NCBI GenBank assembly: GCA_022844475.1
Contig: JALHLR010000002.1
Coordinates: 110,512 to 174,511, forward strand
Source: Hyphomonadaceae bacterium
Lineage (GTDB): Bacteria > Pseudomonadota > Alphaproteobacteria > Caulobacterales > Hyphomonadaceae
Direction of reading: 5' to 3'
DNA: 64,000 nucleotides
Made by a program: the position numbers and the translations under genes. The notes beneath the pieces are model-generated. The model worked only from the letters and a program-made list of their open reading frames with translations, did not search any database and was not told the origin of the DNA. Position 1 is the first letter of the stretch; every line of letters begins with the position of its first letter. Below, piece after piece: positions 16,881 to 25,796 of this stretch.

Positions 16881-17099
16881 GTGCGCTGGCACACCGTTCG
16901 CTTCGACGCGCGCGCCAACCGCGTCGAAATCTATCGCCACGCCGACGATTACTGCGATGGCGACCCGCTGATCCTGATCGACGCCAGCGTCGAGCGATTT
17001 GGCCAGTCGCCCGATGGGGCCGAAGCCCTCGCGGCCTGGGTGGGCCGTATCGTGCTGGCGGACAACCCGGCGGCCAGCAAGGCGTTGGGAATCGGGTGA
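16881..17099 (+). CDS. Small hypothetical protein (72 aa)
   Basis: A short protein starting with GTG at 16881, six bases after a strong GAGGAGG ribosome site. The reading frame is protein-like: Asp, Ala and Arg rich, with I-Y-R-H-A-D-D-Y and A-L-A-A-W-V-G-R-I-V. No signal or membrane segment is seen. It lies on the plus strand between two minus-strand valine-degradation genes, filling most of their 348-bp gap. I do not recognise the family. Confidence 0.55.
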   Translation: MRWHTVRFDARANRVEIYRHADDYCDGDPLILIDASVERFGQSPDGAEALAAWVGRIVLADNPAASKALGIG

Positions 17100-17108
17100 G
17101 GCCGCGAA

Positions 17109-18245
17109 CTACTGCCGCAGCATATCCCGCGAGATGATCACCCGCATCACCTCGTTCGTGCCTTCCAGAATCTGGTGCACCCGAAGATCACGCACGATCC
17201 GCTCCACGCCATAGTCCGACAGATAGCCATAGCCGCCATGCAGCTGCAGCGCGTCGTTCGCCACCTTGAAGCCGGTGTCCGTCACGAACCGCTTGGCCAT
17301 CGCACACCAGCGCGTCGCCTGCGGCGTCTTCGCATCCAGCTCCTGCGCCGCGTTGTAGAGCATCGCGCGCGCGGCCTGCGTTTCCGTTTCCATGTCGGCC
17401 AGCTTGAACTGCGTCGCCTGGAAATCCGCGATCGCCTGTCCGAACTGCTTGCGCTCCTTCGTGTAGGCCAGCGCCTTGTCGAGCGCATCCTGCATGCCGC
17501 CGAGAGAACACGCGGCGATGTTGAGGCGTCCGCCATCGAGCCCCGCCATAGCGAACCGGAAGCCGTCGCCCTCGGCGCCCACGCGGCGGCTGGCCGGGAT
17601 TCGCAGATCCTCGAAGATCACCTGACGCGTCGGCTGAGAGTTCCAGCCCATCTTCTTCTCGTTGGCGCCAAACGCGATTCCCTTGTCGTCCTTGCGCACG
17701 ATGAAGGTGGAGACGCCCTTCGGCCCATCCTGTCCCGTCCGCGCCATCACGACATAGACGTCGCTGACCCCGGCGCCCGAGATGAACTGCTTGGCGCCGT
17801 TGAGAATGTAGTCGCCTCCGTCCTTCACGGCCCTGGTCTTCAGCCCCGCCGCGTCCGATCCGGCCCCCGGCTCGGTAAGACAGTATGATGACAGGAGCTC
17901 CATGGACGTGAGTTGCGGCAACCATTCCTTCCGCATCTCCTCGGAGGCGAAGCGGTCGATCATCCACGAACACATGTTGTGGATCGAAATGTAGGCCGCC
18001 GTCGAAACGCAGCCCTGGCTCAGTTGCTCGAAAACCAGAACGGCATCGAAACGACTGAGGGCCGATCCGCCGACATCTTCGTTCACATACAACCCCGCAA
18101 ACCCCAGGCCTGCGGCTTCCCGGATCACGTCGACGGGAAAATGCTTCTTTTCGTCCCACTCTCCGGCGAAGGGCCGCAGTCTTTCCGCGGCAAAATCGGC
18201 TGCCGTCTGTCTAATCAAAATCTGTTCAGGGGTCAGCGCTGTCAT
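17109..18245 (-). CDS. Acyl-CoA dehydrogenase, isobutyryl-CoA dehydrogenase-like
   Basis: A FAD enzyme of 378 aa that introduces the alpha-beta double bond into a short acyl-CoA. Family signatures are C-L-T-E-P-G-A-G-S-D near residue 122, F-I-S-G-A-G near 150, and the C-terminal Q-I-L-E-G-T-N-E-V near 358 carrying the catalytic Glu region. The neighbouring 3-hydroxyisobutyryl-CoA hydrolase suggests isobutyryl-CoA as substrate. I used ATG 18245 because the protein then begins with the usual L-T-P-E-Q segment; an ATG at 18281 with GAGGA upstream is a real alternative that adds 12 residues. Confidence 0.88.
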   Translation of the reverse strand: MTALTPEQILIRQTAADFAAERLRPFAGEWDEKKHFPVDVIREAAGLGFAGLYVNEDVGGSALSRFDAVLVFEQLSQGCVSTAAYISIHNMCSWMIDRFASEEMRKEWLPQLTSMELLSSYCLTEPGAGSDAAGLKTRAVKDGGDYILNGAKQFISGAGVSDVYVVMARTGQDGPKGVSTFIVRKDDKGIAFGANEKKMGWNSQPTRQVIFEDLRIPASRRVGAEGDGFRFAMAGLDGGRLNIAACSLGGMQDALDKALAYTKERKQFGQAIADFQATQFKLADMETETQAARAMLYNAAQELDAKTPQATRWCAMAKRFVTDTGFKVANDALQLHGGYGYLSDYGVERIVRDLRVHQILEGTNEVMRVIISRDMLRQ

Positions 18246-18347
18246 ACGGTCTGTTCCGACTTCGATTCCGGCGCTATCCATACGTCCAGTTCCTCGCGTA
18301 CTCAAAGACTTCAGAAAACGACCTCCCGCGACAGGCCTGTCCCTCCC

Positions 18348-18908
18348 ATGGCGACCCTCATCGATGATCCCGCGCCCGCCTATCGCGTGCGCCCTGCGCG
18401 GGGCAACGAAATCGGTGAATTGCAGAACATAGACCTGGCTTCGGCAACGCTTTTCCGCGGCACTGGCCTTATCGATTTCGGCCCGCTGGGCGAGCCGACC
18501 GAACCGATTCCCGAGGACAGGCTGCGCCGGGGTTTTGGCGAAGGGCTGATCTGGGTGGCCGTCGATGACCGGGAGGAGCTTGTGGGCTTTGCCCTGTGTT
18601 CCGACCGGCGGGAGGATCTCTATCTCGACCAGCTCTCGGTCCTGCCACGACACAGCAGGCGGGGTCTCGGGACGCGCCTTGTGCGCCGCTGCCTTCAGGA
18701 GGCCGAAGCCCGCACCTTTCGGAGGGTGTCGCTGTCCACCTTCCGCAAGGTGCCATGGAACGGCCCCTTCTATCGCACCCTCGGTTTCCGCGAAGTGCCA
18801 GTATGGAGATTGAACGACTGGCAGCTGGAAATCCGCGAGTTGCAGCGACAGACGATGGACGTCCGCCTCCGCTGCTTCATGCAGCGGTCTGTGAAGCGAG
18901 CGCGTTAG
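18348..18908 (+). CDS. GNAT-family N-acetyltransferase
   Basis: A 186-aa protein with the GNAT acetyl-CoA binding signature: L-Y-L-D-Q-L-S-V-L-P-R-H followed by R-R-G-L-G-T-R-L at about residues 90-110, and the C-terminal F-Y-R-T-L-G-F near 143-149. The acceptor is unknown; it could be a small amine or a protein N-terminus. It diverges from the acyl-CoA dehydrogenase and precedes hemB on the same strand. Confidence 0.8.
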   Translation: MATLIDDPAPAYRVRPARGNEIGELQNIDLASATLFRGTGLIDFGPLGEPTEPIPEDRLRRGFGEGLIWVAVDDREELVGFALCSDRREDLYLDQLSVLPRHSRRGLGTRLVRRCLQEAEARTFRRVSLSTFRKVPWNGPFYRTLGFREVPVWRLNDWQLEIRELQRQTMDVRLRCFMQRSVKRAR

Positions 18909-18980
18909 GACGGCCCTCGCCGCCGATCCGTGACTTTTCGTTCCACGCCCGCTACCAAGCGGGGCAAGAAGGAACGACCC

Positions 18981-19988
18981 ATGCCCAAGTCCCTGATCAC
19001 CGGCGCTTTCCCGTCTTCGCGCCTGCGCCGCCTGCGCCAGCACGACTGGTCGCGCCGCCTGATGCGCGAGACGAAGCCGAGCCCCGACGACATCGTCTGG
19101 GGCATGATCGTCCATGACGGCAAGGAACCGCGCATTCCGGTCAAGACGATGCCGGGCGTCGATCGCCTGAATGTCGACGAGGCCGCAAAGGCCGCCGTCC
19201 GCGCCCGCGAACTTGGTATCCCCGCGATTGCCGTCTTCCCGCACATCAACGCGGCGAAGAAGAACGATGGCGGCGACGAGGCGATCAACCCCGAGGGGCT
19301 GGTGCCGACGGTTATCCAGGCGATGAAGGCCGCAGCGCCGGAAGTCGGCATCGCCTGCGACGTGGCGCTCGACCCCTTCACCAGCCACGGCCACGACGGG
19401 CTGCTCAACGATGACGGCTACGTGCTCAATGACGAAACCGTCGCCATGCTGACAGAGCAGGCCCTCATCCAGGCACGCGCCGGCGCCGACATTGTTGCCC
19501 CGTCCGACATGATGGACGGCCGCATCGGCGCGATCCGCGACACCCTCGACGAGGAGGGGTTCGAGAACGTCATGATCCTGTCCTACGCCGCCAAGTACGC
19601 CTCGGCCTTCTACGGCCCCTATCGCGACGCGGTCGGCACGGCGTCCGTGCTGAAGGGCGACAAGAAGACCTACCAGATGGATTTCGGGAACACGGAAGAA
19701 GCCCTTCGCGAAGTCGCCATGGACATCGAGGAAGGCGCCGACATGGTGATGGTGAAACCGGGCCTGCCTTACCTGGATATCGTCCAGCGTGTTTCCTCCG
19801 AGTTCGGCATGCCCACGCTGGTGTTCCAGATTTCCGGCGAGTACGCGCAGATCAAGGCGGCCGCCGCCCAAGGCTGGCTGGACGAGGACAAGGCGATCAT
19901 CGAAACGATGTCAGCCTTCAAGCGCGCCGGCGCCTCAGGCGTAATCACCTACTTCGCCGAGCGCGCGGCACAGCTGCTGGGAAAATGA
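18981..19988 (+). CDS. hemB: Delta-aminolevulinic acid dehydratase (porphobilinogen synthase)
   Basis: HemB condenses two 5-aminolevulinate molecules to porphobilinogen in haem synthesis. The 335-aa protein carries the two active-site lysines in S-Y-A-A-K-Y-A-S-A-F-Y-G and in M-V-K-P-G-L-P-Y. The metal-site segment reads D-V-A-L-D-P-F-T-S-H-G-H-D-G, the Asp-rich form of Mg/K-dependent enzymes, not the Cys-rich zinc form of animals and E. coli. Start 18981 follows AAGGAAC; an in-frame Met further upstream would add an unlikely basic extension. Confidence 0.95.
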   Translation: MPKSLITGAFPSSRLRRLRQHDWSRRLMRETKPSPDDIVWGMIVHDGKEPRIPVKTMPGVDRLNVDEAAKAAVRARELGIPAIAVFPHINAAKKNDGGDEAINPEGLVPTVIQAMKAAAPEVGIACDVALDPFTSHGHDGLLNDDGYVLNDETVAMLTEQALIQARAGADIVAPSDMMDGRIGAIRDTLDEEGFENVMILSYAAKYASAFYGPYRDAVGTASVLKGDKKTYQMDFGNTEEALREVAMDIEEGADMVMVKPGLPYLDIVQRVSSEFGMPTLVFQISGEYAQIKAAAAQGWLDEDKAIIETMSAFKRAGASGVITYFAERAAQLLGK

Positions 19989-20196
19989 TCCGCCAGTGCA
20001 GTATCGCCTTCAGCCGCCTGTGGCGCGCTTGAAGCCGCCACATCAGACTTTCAAGCACAGCCCGCCTTTCCTGCGCCGCGGCTGAATTGAGGCCTGCGCT
20101 GTCCTGATCGGAGATCAAGCTGATCAGGTGCCCGACCTGATCGGCTAGAACGCTGACCTGCTCGCGAACACTGGCGCTTTCGGTGCGGCGGTCCAT
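19945..20196 (-). CDS. Possible small helical protein overlapping the end of hemB
   Basis: An 83-aa frame beginning M-D-R-R-T-E-S-A with heptad-like hydrophobics (V-S-V-L-A-D-Q-V-G-H-L-I-S-L-I) and a basic tail. AGAGG stands eight to twelve bases before the ATG. Its final 44 bp run antisense to the end of hemB. The helical, coiled-coil-like character favours a real gene, but nothing about it is recognised and the overlap is a warning. Confidence 0.4.
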   Translation of the reverse strand: MDRRTESASVREQVSVLADQVGHLISLISDQDSAGLNSAAAQERRAVLESLMWRLQARHRRLKAILHWRIIFPAAVPRARRSR

Positions 20197-20284
20197 GCGA
20201 GAAACCTCTGGAGCTGTCCCGCAACATCCCAAGCCATGTACGCCTCACACTGAGTCGAGTTGCACGAATTCGCAAGCGGGCTGC

Positions 20285-21241
20285 TCAGCCAGCGCGGCCG
20301 ATCGCCGTGAAGCCTTGCCCGCATGGCTGCGCGTTGCCTGTATCCGGCAGGACTTCGCCCGGCCTGATGCGCCCTTGCACAAAGCGGAGCAGCACTGGCC
20401 GCCCATCTGGCTCGATTGGCCCCTCCACCACCGCATCGCGCACGAACACCGCACCCGACCCCGTGAGTGCGATGGCGCGGACATTCAGAGTTGAGCCTTC
20501 AAAGGACGGCGGCGGCGTGACAGCGTCGTCCGGCTGACCTGCGGGTGTCGCCGAGGAGGATCCAGACATGAGCCCCCCAGATCGTACCACCTCGTCTGCA
20601 GCCTTCCGCACGTTCGCGCTGGCAAACCGCCGCGTGACGTCTGCGGACCGGCTGTGGACGCTGATATCGTCGGCGATGGCGCGGAAAAGACTGACATCCA
20701 TGCCCGGCAGATACCCGAGCTCCTCGATCGTCTGGAACGGTCCGCGCCGGAACTCATCCGCTTTCAGCTGCGAAGGTTCTGGCTCGCTGCCGTCCGGCTC
20801 GACCGCATTGCCGTCATCTGCATCCGCCCCGAAACTGCGATAGCCGATCGCCGCCTGCGCCATTTCCCTGGCCGCCTCGCCGCTTGCGCCAGCAGCCGCG
20901 AAAAGCGCCGTGAGCAGCTCTTCGGAGGCCACATTGATGTCGATGCGCGCGGTCTCTGGACGCAGCTGCACCAGCAGCGTGTCTTCGCCATCCCGACAGG
21001 CCCATGTGTCAGCGAAATTGCCGATGCGTCCGTCGGCGAACGCTCCCCATCCCAGCCGTACGCCACCATCGGCCAGCGCGCGAGCGCGCGTAAGCTCGGC
21101 GCCTGCATTGACCACGACGGCGGAGGTGGACGCCTGCTGTGCGGCGGCGGCGGCGATGATCGACATCACCACCGCGCCCCACAACACCATCACCAGGGCG
21201 GCGCCCCTATCCTTTGGCGTGGAGCAGCGCGCCTCTGCCAT
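20285..21241 (-). CDS. gspK: Type II secretion minor pseudopilin GspK
   Basis: GspK caps the pseudopilus of the type II secretion system. The 318-aa protein has the atypical prepilin start D-R-G-A-A-L-V-M-V-L-W near residues 11-21, lacking Glu at +5 as expected for K, followed by a hydrophobic helix. A large periplasmic domain includes I-D-I-N-V-A-S-E-E-L-L, the helix-hairpin-helix-like segment of the family. It is last in the minus-strand operon L-M-C-D-K, 3 bp after gspD. Confidence 0.88.
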   Translation of the reverse strand: MAEARCSTPKDRGAALVMVLWGAVVMSIIAAAAAQQASTSAVVVNAGAELTRARALADGGVRLGWGAFADGRIGNFADTWACRDGEDTLLVQLRPETARIDINVASEELLTALFAAAGASGEAAREMAQAAIGYRSFGADADDGNAVEPDGSEPEPSQLKADEFRRGPFQTIEELGYLPGMDVSLFRAIADDISVHSRSADVTRRFASANVRKAADEVVRSGGLMSGSSSATPAGQPDDAVTPPPSFEGSTLNVRAIALTGSGAVFVRDAVVEGPIEPDGRPVLLRFVQGRIRPGEVLPDTGNAQPCGQGFTAIGRAG

Positions 21242-21244
21242 CCG

Positions 21245-23380
21245 TCACTCGCTCGCAGCGCGCCGTGCGGCGTCTTCCATTGCAGCGCCCACGCCGCGCA
21301 TGCGGTCGGTCAGCTCCTTGGTCACGCGCCGTGCGTCATCGACACCGCCGATGACACGTGGCGTGATCAGGACGACCAGCTCCGTGCGCTCGGTGCGCTG
21401 GCTCGTCGACCGGAAGAGCTCTCCGAGTCCCGGAATGTCGCCAAGCAGCGGGATCTTGGTGTGACCGTCGGTGACGCGATCACGGATCAGACCACCAAGC
21501 GCGATCGTCGAACCGTTGTCGACAGCGACGGTCGTCTTGATCTTGCGCTGCTGGATCGTCGGCGAGTCGATGCCTGACGTGCGCGTTTCGACCACGTCCG
21601 AGACCTCCTGTTCGATGTCCAGCATGACACGACCGCCTTCGTTGACGCGGGGGGTCACGCTGAGGATCACGCCGGTATCACGCAGTTCCACAGAGTTCAC
21701 GATGGGCGCGTTCGGATCGGTCGTCGAGACCGCCGTCTGCGTGACGATCGGAACCTGATCGCCAACCTGCAGGGTGGCGGTACGGTTGTCGAGAACCATC
21801 AGGGTGGGCGACGAGAGCACCTTCACGTCCGTCACGCTGGCGAGTGCGTTCAGGGCCGCGCGTCCATCCGCGCCCTGGGCGAGCACCGAGAAACCGGGGA
21901 AGAGCGACGCGACGGCGCCGCTTTCGAGATCGCTGAACTTGAACCCGAATTCGCCCTCCTGCAGGAACCAGGTCACGCCGAAAGCGAGCTCGTCGCTCAG
22001 CGAGACCTCGGCAATCGTCGCTTCCAGCATCACCTGGTTGGGCGTGACATCAAGAAGCGTGATCACCTGCTCGAGCAACTTGAACTCTTCGGCCGATGAC
22101 AGGATGACCAGCGAATTGTTGGCATCATCGGCATGAATGCGCGCGGGCCTCGCTGTCGGCGAGGAGATCGCCGGCACGACCACTTCCACAGCAGCGGGCG
22201 AGGTGGGTGTCGTTGCGCTATCGGTCGAGACCGGCGTCAGCGCCGGGCTCACATTGTCGAAGCCGGCTTCGACTGTCGGGTCGGAAGTCGACAGGGTCTT
22301 CTGCAACAGCTCGGCGACTTCCTTGGCCGGGCGGTTCTGCAGCGGGATGACGTGGAAGGACTGGTCCGCCATGCTGCCCGTGCGGTCGAGCTGCGCCATC
22401 CACGCCTGCACCTGGTCGAGATGGTGCGGCTTGGCCGAGATCGCGAGTACGGAGTTGAGGCGTTCGATCGGAATGAAGCGAACAACGCCAGCCATCGGGG
22501 ACCCGCTGGTTGCGCCGAACAGCTGCTCCAGTTCCCGTACCAGCAACGATGCCGACGTGTTCTTCACCGGCAGGACGGCGAACGACATTCCCGCCATGTA
22601 ATCGACGTCGAACAGGTCGACCATTTCGAGCATGCTGACGATGTTGCGCGAGTCTTCCTTCAGGATCAGGAGATTGCGGGCCGTGTCGACACGGGCGATG
22701 GCGCCCTCGCTGGCGATGGGACGCAGGATCTTCTCCATCTCCACGGCGGAGATATACTGCAGAGGGACCACCTGCACGCCGGGGCCCGCACGAAGGTCCG
22801 AAGCGTTGGCGCCGTAGGCAACCACACGCGAAGCCGTTGCAGCGGCCGAAGCGGGGGCGATGCGGTAGAAGCCCCCTTCATTGATCAGGACGAGTTCGTT
22901 GCTGGCGAGCGCGCCGGCCAGCATCTGGACAAGCGAGCGCTGGTCCACCGGTCGGGCCGTCTGGATCGTCACGCTGCCGGAGACCTCGCCTTCGATGACG
23001 TAATTGAGGCCGAGCGTATCGCCCAGGATCTGCTGTACCGCGTCGGCAGTCGGCACAGCGACCAGCTTGACGACGATGTTGCCACGACCGCTGCGGCTGG
23101 TCTGCGCGGCGGGGTCAACGAAGCGACCCGTGCCCTTCTGGATGACCGGCTCCACCGATTGCTGCTGCGCGTCGGGCGAGAGGCGCACCTCTGCTTCCTG
23201 GCGCTGCTGCAGCTCCGGCGCTGTCATTGCGGGCTGCACCGGCGCCCTGCGAGGAGAGCCATTGTCATCGACCGAGACGCATCCCGACAGGACGACCGCC
23301 GCAGCAGCCGATGCTGCAAGGCGCAGTCGGAATTGCGACTTCCGCCCGGCGCCGCCGATTGGCTTCAACACGCTAGACAT
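21245..23380 (-). CDS. gspD: Type II secretion outer-membrane secretin GspD
   Basis: GspD forms the outer-membrane gate of the type II secretion system. The 711-aa protein has a lipobox V-L-S-G-C with Cys at residue 34, then N-terminal N0/N1-type domains with repeated ring-building segments (V-Q-I-L-G-D-T-L-G-L; V-P-L-Q-Y-I-S-A-V-E-M-E; V-I-P-L-Q-N-R-P-A-K). The C-terminal secretin domain contains L-S-S-P-T-L-M-V-L-D-N and V-G-D-Q-V-P-I. The lipobox suggests self-piloting as a lipoprotein. Start 23380 has GGAG six bases upstream; a GTG at 23401 is weaker. Confidence 0.93.
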   Translation of the reverse strand: MSSVLKPIGGAGRKSQFRLRLAASAAAAVVLSGCVSVDDNGSPRRAPVQPAMTAPELQQRQEAEVRLSPDAQQQSVEPVIQKGTGRFVDPAAQTSRSGRGNIVVKLVAVPTADAVQQILGDTLGLNYVIEGEVSGSVTIQTARPVDQRSLVQMLAGALASNELVLINEGGFYRIAPASAAATASRVVAYGANASDLRAGPGVQVVPLQYISAVEMEKILRPIASEGAIARVDTARNLLILKEDSRNIVSMLEMVDLFDVDYMAGMSFAVLPVKNTSASLLVRELEQLFGATSGSPMAGVVRFIPIERLNSVLAISAKPHHLDQVQAWMAQLDRTGSMADQSFHVIPLQNRPAKEVAELLQKTLSTSDPTVEAGFDNVSPALTPVSTDSATTPTSPAAVEVVVPAISSPTARPARIHADDANNSLVILSSAEEFKLLEQVITLLDVTPNQVMLEATIAEVSLSDELAFGVTWFLQEGEFGFKFSDLESGAVASLFPGFSVLAQGADGRAALNALASVTDVKVLSSPTLMVLDNRTATLQVGDQVPIVTQTAVSTTDPNAPIVNSVELRDTGVILSVTPRVNEGGRVMLDIEQEVSDVVETRTSGIDSPTIQQRKIKTTVAVDNGSTIALGGLIRDRVTDGHTKIPLLGDIPGLGELFRSTSQRTERTELVVLITPRVIGGVDDARRVTKELTDRMRGVGAAMEDAARRAASE

Positions 23381-23397
23381 ATCCAACTCCACTTTAC

Positions 23398-23919
23398 TCA
23401 CTGGTCTTCACGGACTTTGAGGTCGACGACTTCGTCACCATTGCTGATGCGCACGGTGCTGGCCGTGATCGATTCCACTTTCCAGCCATCGACGGTTTCA
23501 CCGGCCTTGACCCAGGTCAGCACGGCAGCGCCGGGCGCCTGCAAGGCGGCGCGGGCCCCGCGCTCCGAAATGATGACGCCCTTGACTGTCATCGCCGGCA
23601 TGTCGCCCGGCGCATCTGGCGTGTTGCCTGCGCCGTCAGGTGCGGACGGATCGACGTTGTCAGCTTTTGCCGGCGGCGCCTTGTCGGGGCCGAGTGCGCG
23701 CTGGCTGTTGAACATGGGACGGGTGAAGGCCTCGTCGCCGACCGGTGGGACGGCTGCAGCGGGCGGAACGGCGGGAACGACCACCTGCTCCGGACCGGCG
23801 TTCACGCGTGTCACCCTGGCGTCTGTGGTCAGGGACATGACGCCGGCGCCCGCCAGCGCGGCGCTGGCGCCGACGAGGAGCAGACCCAGGGCAACTTTCG
23901 GGAGCGGCGTTCTGGACAT
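23398..23919 (-). CDS. gspC: Type II secretion inner-membrane protein GspC-like
   Basis: A 173-aa bitopic protein: one transmembrane helix at about residues 8-28, a Pro/Ala-rich periplasmic linker, and a C-terminal HR-like beta domain (T-V-K-G-V-I-I-S-E-R-G; V-K-A-G-E-T-V-D-G-W-K-V). That layout matches GspC, which links the inner-membrane platform to the secretin, but it lacks an obvious PDZ domain and so is a short version. Start 23919 is nine bases after GAGGA; a Met at 23928 overlapping the gspM stop is possible. Confidence 0.75.
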   Translation of the reverse strand: MSRTPLPKVALGLLLVGASAALAGAGVMSLTTDARVTRVNAGPEQVVVPAVPPAAAVPPVGDEAFTRPMFNSQRALGPDKAPPAKADNVDPSAPDGAGNTPDAPGDMPAMTVKGVIISERGARAALQAPGAAVLTWVKAGETVDGWKVESITASTVRISNGDEVVDLKVREDQ

Positions 23920-23920
23920 G

Positions 23921-24499
23921 TCAGCCATTCCTCGCGAACGCAAAGATGTCGAACGTGGCCTGAAGCAGCGGCGCCTCCGGATCATCGACCGGGCGGCGGC
24001 TGTCGCCCATCGTCTGGATGTTGCCGCCAGCGACGATCAGTACGGGGCGCGCTGCGCTGATGGCTTCCAGAGCGCGATTGATCTGGTTACTGGTTCCGAT
24101 GACGGCGAGACGGACGCCAACGCGGCGAACCGCGCCTTCCTGCACCACATCGAGTGTCTGCACCGAGCGAACCTGGGCTCCGGCGCGATCGAAGACACGC
24201 TGGGCTGCCGACTGGACAGAGGCCGAGGACTGAGCGTCGCTGGCCGGGGCATACATGTCGACGGCAAACCTGGGGTCGCGCTCCAGGCGCGCCCATGCGG
24301 CGCGCAGGTGCGATGTCGATCCTGCCATTGAGCTGAGCGAGCTGACGCGCTTCTCGACCGACGCCACCCTGGCGTCGAGATCGAACACGAAGGTTGCCAG
24401 CAGCCACCAGATGACAGCGGCGGCCGCCGCCAATGAGGCGAGCAGCAGCCCAACCGCGATTGTACGGCGCGACGACCGAGGGAGCGCGTGCAGCATCAT
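23921..24499 (-). CDS. gspM: Type II secretion protein GspM (subtype b)
   Basis: A 192-aa inner-membrane platform protein with one N-terminal transmembrane helix (about residues 14-38), a short coiled coil (R-V-A-S-V-E-K-R-V-S-S-L) and a ferredoxin-like periplasmic domain. Its place between gspL and gspC and its fold fit GspM of the short b-type. It overlaps gspL by 4 bp. Confidence 0.78.
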   Translation of the reverse strand: MMLHALPRSSRRTIAVGLLLASLAAAAAVIWWLLATFVFDLDARVASVEKRVSSLSSMAGSTSHLRAAWARLERDPRFAVDMYAPASDAQSSASVQSAAQRVFDRAGAQVRSVQTLDVVQEGAVRRVGVRLAVIGTSNQINRALEAISAARPVLIVAGGNIQTMGDSRRPVDDPEAPLLQATFDIFAFARNG

Positions 24500-25641
24500 T
24501 GCTCCGTCTCCGCAGCCGGTACGGTTTCATCCACGGGGGGCCTGGACTCCTTGAAGGTGATCTCGAGGCGGAAACGCTCGGCGCCAGTCTGGGAATCCCG
24601 CACGACGGGCGAGGCGAACCGTGCCCCCGCGATGGCGTCGGACGCTTCGAAAGCTTCGACCAGCGTGGCGCTGTTTCCGGACAGGCCGGTCACGATCACG
24701 GTTGGCCGTTCATAGGCGAATTCCTCAAGCCAGCTTCCGTCGGGCAGCAGCGAGGCGATGGTGTTGTAGACCCGGAGGAAGCCCAGCGGATCAGCCTGCT
24801 CGGCCGCCAGCTTCTCGATCCCGCCGATCCCCTGCGTGACGCGTGTGGATATCTCCATGGCCTCAGCGGCGCCGACTTCGGCTGTCTCGATCAGTGTGTC
24901 AGCGGCTGCGATGCGGCGCTGCTGCAGGTCGCGCCAGGCAAAGCCTGCAAACACGGCCGCGCCGACAAGAATAAAGGCAAGGATGCGGATCCCGGATGAA
25001 CCACCGGACTTGACCGCCGGCCGCATAGACGGGGGCAGAAGGTTGAAGCCAACCCGGCCCGTCGGCATCGCGCGGTCGGCCAGATCGATCGCCGAAAGCC
25101 TTATGCCGTAGCCCTGGTACATCTCGTCGACCAGCACATCGATCGATCCGCGCGGCGCAAGCGCCTGCGAAACGATGATCTCGCGCGCAGCGTCGTCTTC
25201 GCCGGTCACAATGGAATCCGCGTAGACCTCGTCGACCGTAAACGGCGTGTCCGACGCCATCTGGAGATTCATGATGTTCTGGACGTGCGCCCGCGATGCG
25301 GTCGGAAGACGGCGCTCACGGCGCAGGGCTGCGTCTTCGGACAGAATGTAGACGACGCCCGCCCTGGATATGCCCCGCGGGGTCTTTCCGCCCGGGACAA
25401 GCGGTACGCCAGGGACGCCGGGTTTCGTTTTCAGGACAAGCTGACCGTCCACTTCCTGCACAGTCGCGAGCGGCCCACGCGTCTGGAGCGAGTTGCGCCA
25501 GCCGCCCGGCGTTAACGACACGAGTTCCTGACGCCACCAGGCGAGGAAATCACGCATTTTCGCGCCAAAGGACACGCTGGACGTGGCATCGTCTTCGCCT
25601 GCGCGAGCCGTATCGCGATCACCTTCACCGGTAACCGACAC
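24496..25641 (-). CDS. gspL: Type II secretion protein GspL (PilM/PilN-like)
   Basis: GspL anchors the ATPase GspE to the inner membrane. The 381-aa protein has a cytosolic actin-like part (about residues 1-210), one transmembrane helix near 215-235 (G-I-R-I-L-A-F-I-L-V-G-A-A-V-F), and a periplasmic PilN-like domain ending in a Pro/Glu tail. Start is GTG 25641, seven bases after GGGGAG; a TTG two codons upstream is too close to that site. It is first in the operon and diverges from gspE. Confidence 0.8.
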   Translation of the reverse strand: MSVTGEGDRDTARAGEDDATSSVSFGAKMRDFLAWWRQELVSLTPGGWRNSLQTRGPLATVQEVDGQLVLKTKPGVPGVPLVPGGKTPRGISRAGVVYILSEDAALRRERRLPTASRAHVQNIMNLQMASDTPFTVDEVYADSIVTGEDDAAREIIVSQALAPRGSIDVLVDEMYQGYGIRLSAIDLADRAMPTGRVGFNLLPPSMRPAVKSGGSSGIRILAFILVGAAVFAGFAWRDLQQRRIAAADTLIETAEVGAAEAMEISTRVTQGIGGIEKLAAEQADPLGFLRVYNTIASLLPDGSWLEEFAYERPTVIVTGLSGNSATLVEAFEASDAIAGARFASPVVRDSQTGAERFRLEITFKESRPPVDETVPAAETEQ

Positions 25642-25796
25642 AGGCAAACTCCCCGACTAGACCGCCAAGCATTCAGCGCTTGCCAGGTACACAGCGCAAG
25701 AAGTGTTCCAGCACTGCTTGCGATGCGTCTTGCTGGCCTTGAACTTGCTGGCTGAATCCCGGTCCATACGCCTATAGATGCGTCGGCCTGGAGGCA

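Noticed and set aside
18246..19871. A very long minus-strand frame extending the acyl-CoA dehydrogenase upstream to about 920 codons
   Set aside because: The extension runs antisense through the GNAT gene and hemB, both of which have clear family motifs. It is a product of high GC content; the dehydrogenase begins at 18245 or 18281.
22133..24331. A 730-codon plus-strand frame opposite gspD, gspC and gspM
   Set aside because: Its residues are dominated by Arg, Gly, His and Asp with no domain pattern, while the opposite strand encodes recognisable secretion proteins.
25729..25752. Direct repeat CTTGCTGGC twice, 15 bp apart, between gspL and gspE
   Set aside because: Nine-base repeats occur by chance at this GC content and neither copy sits at a recognisable promoter.
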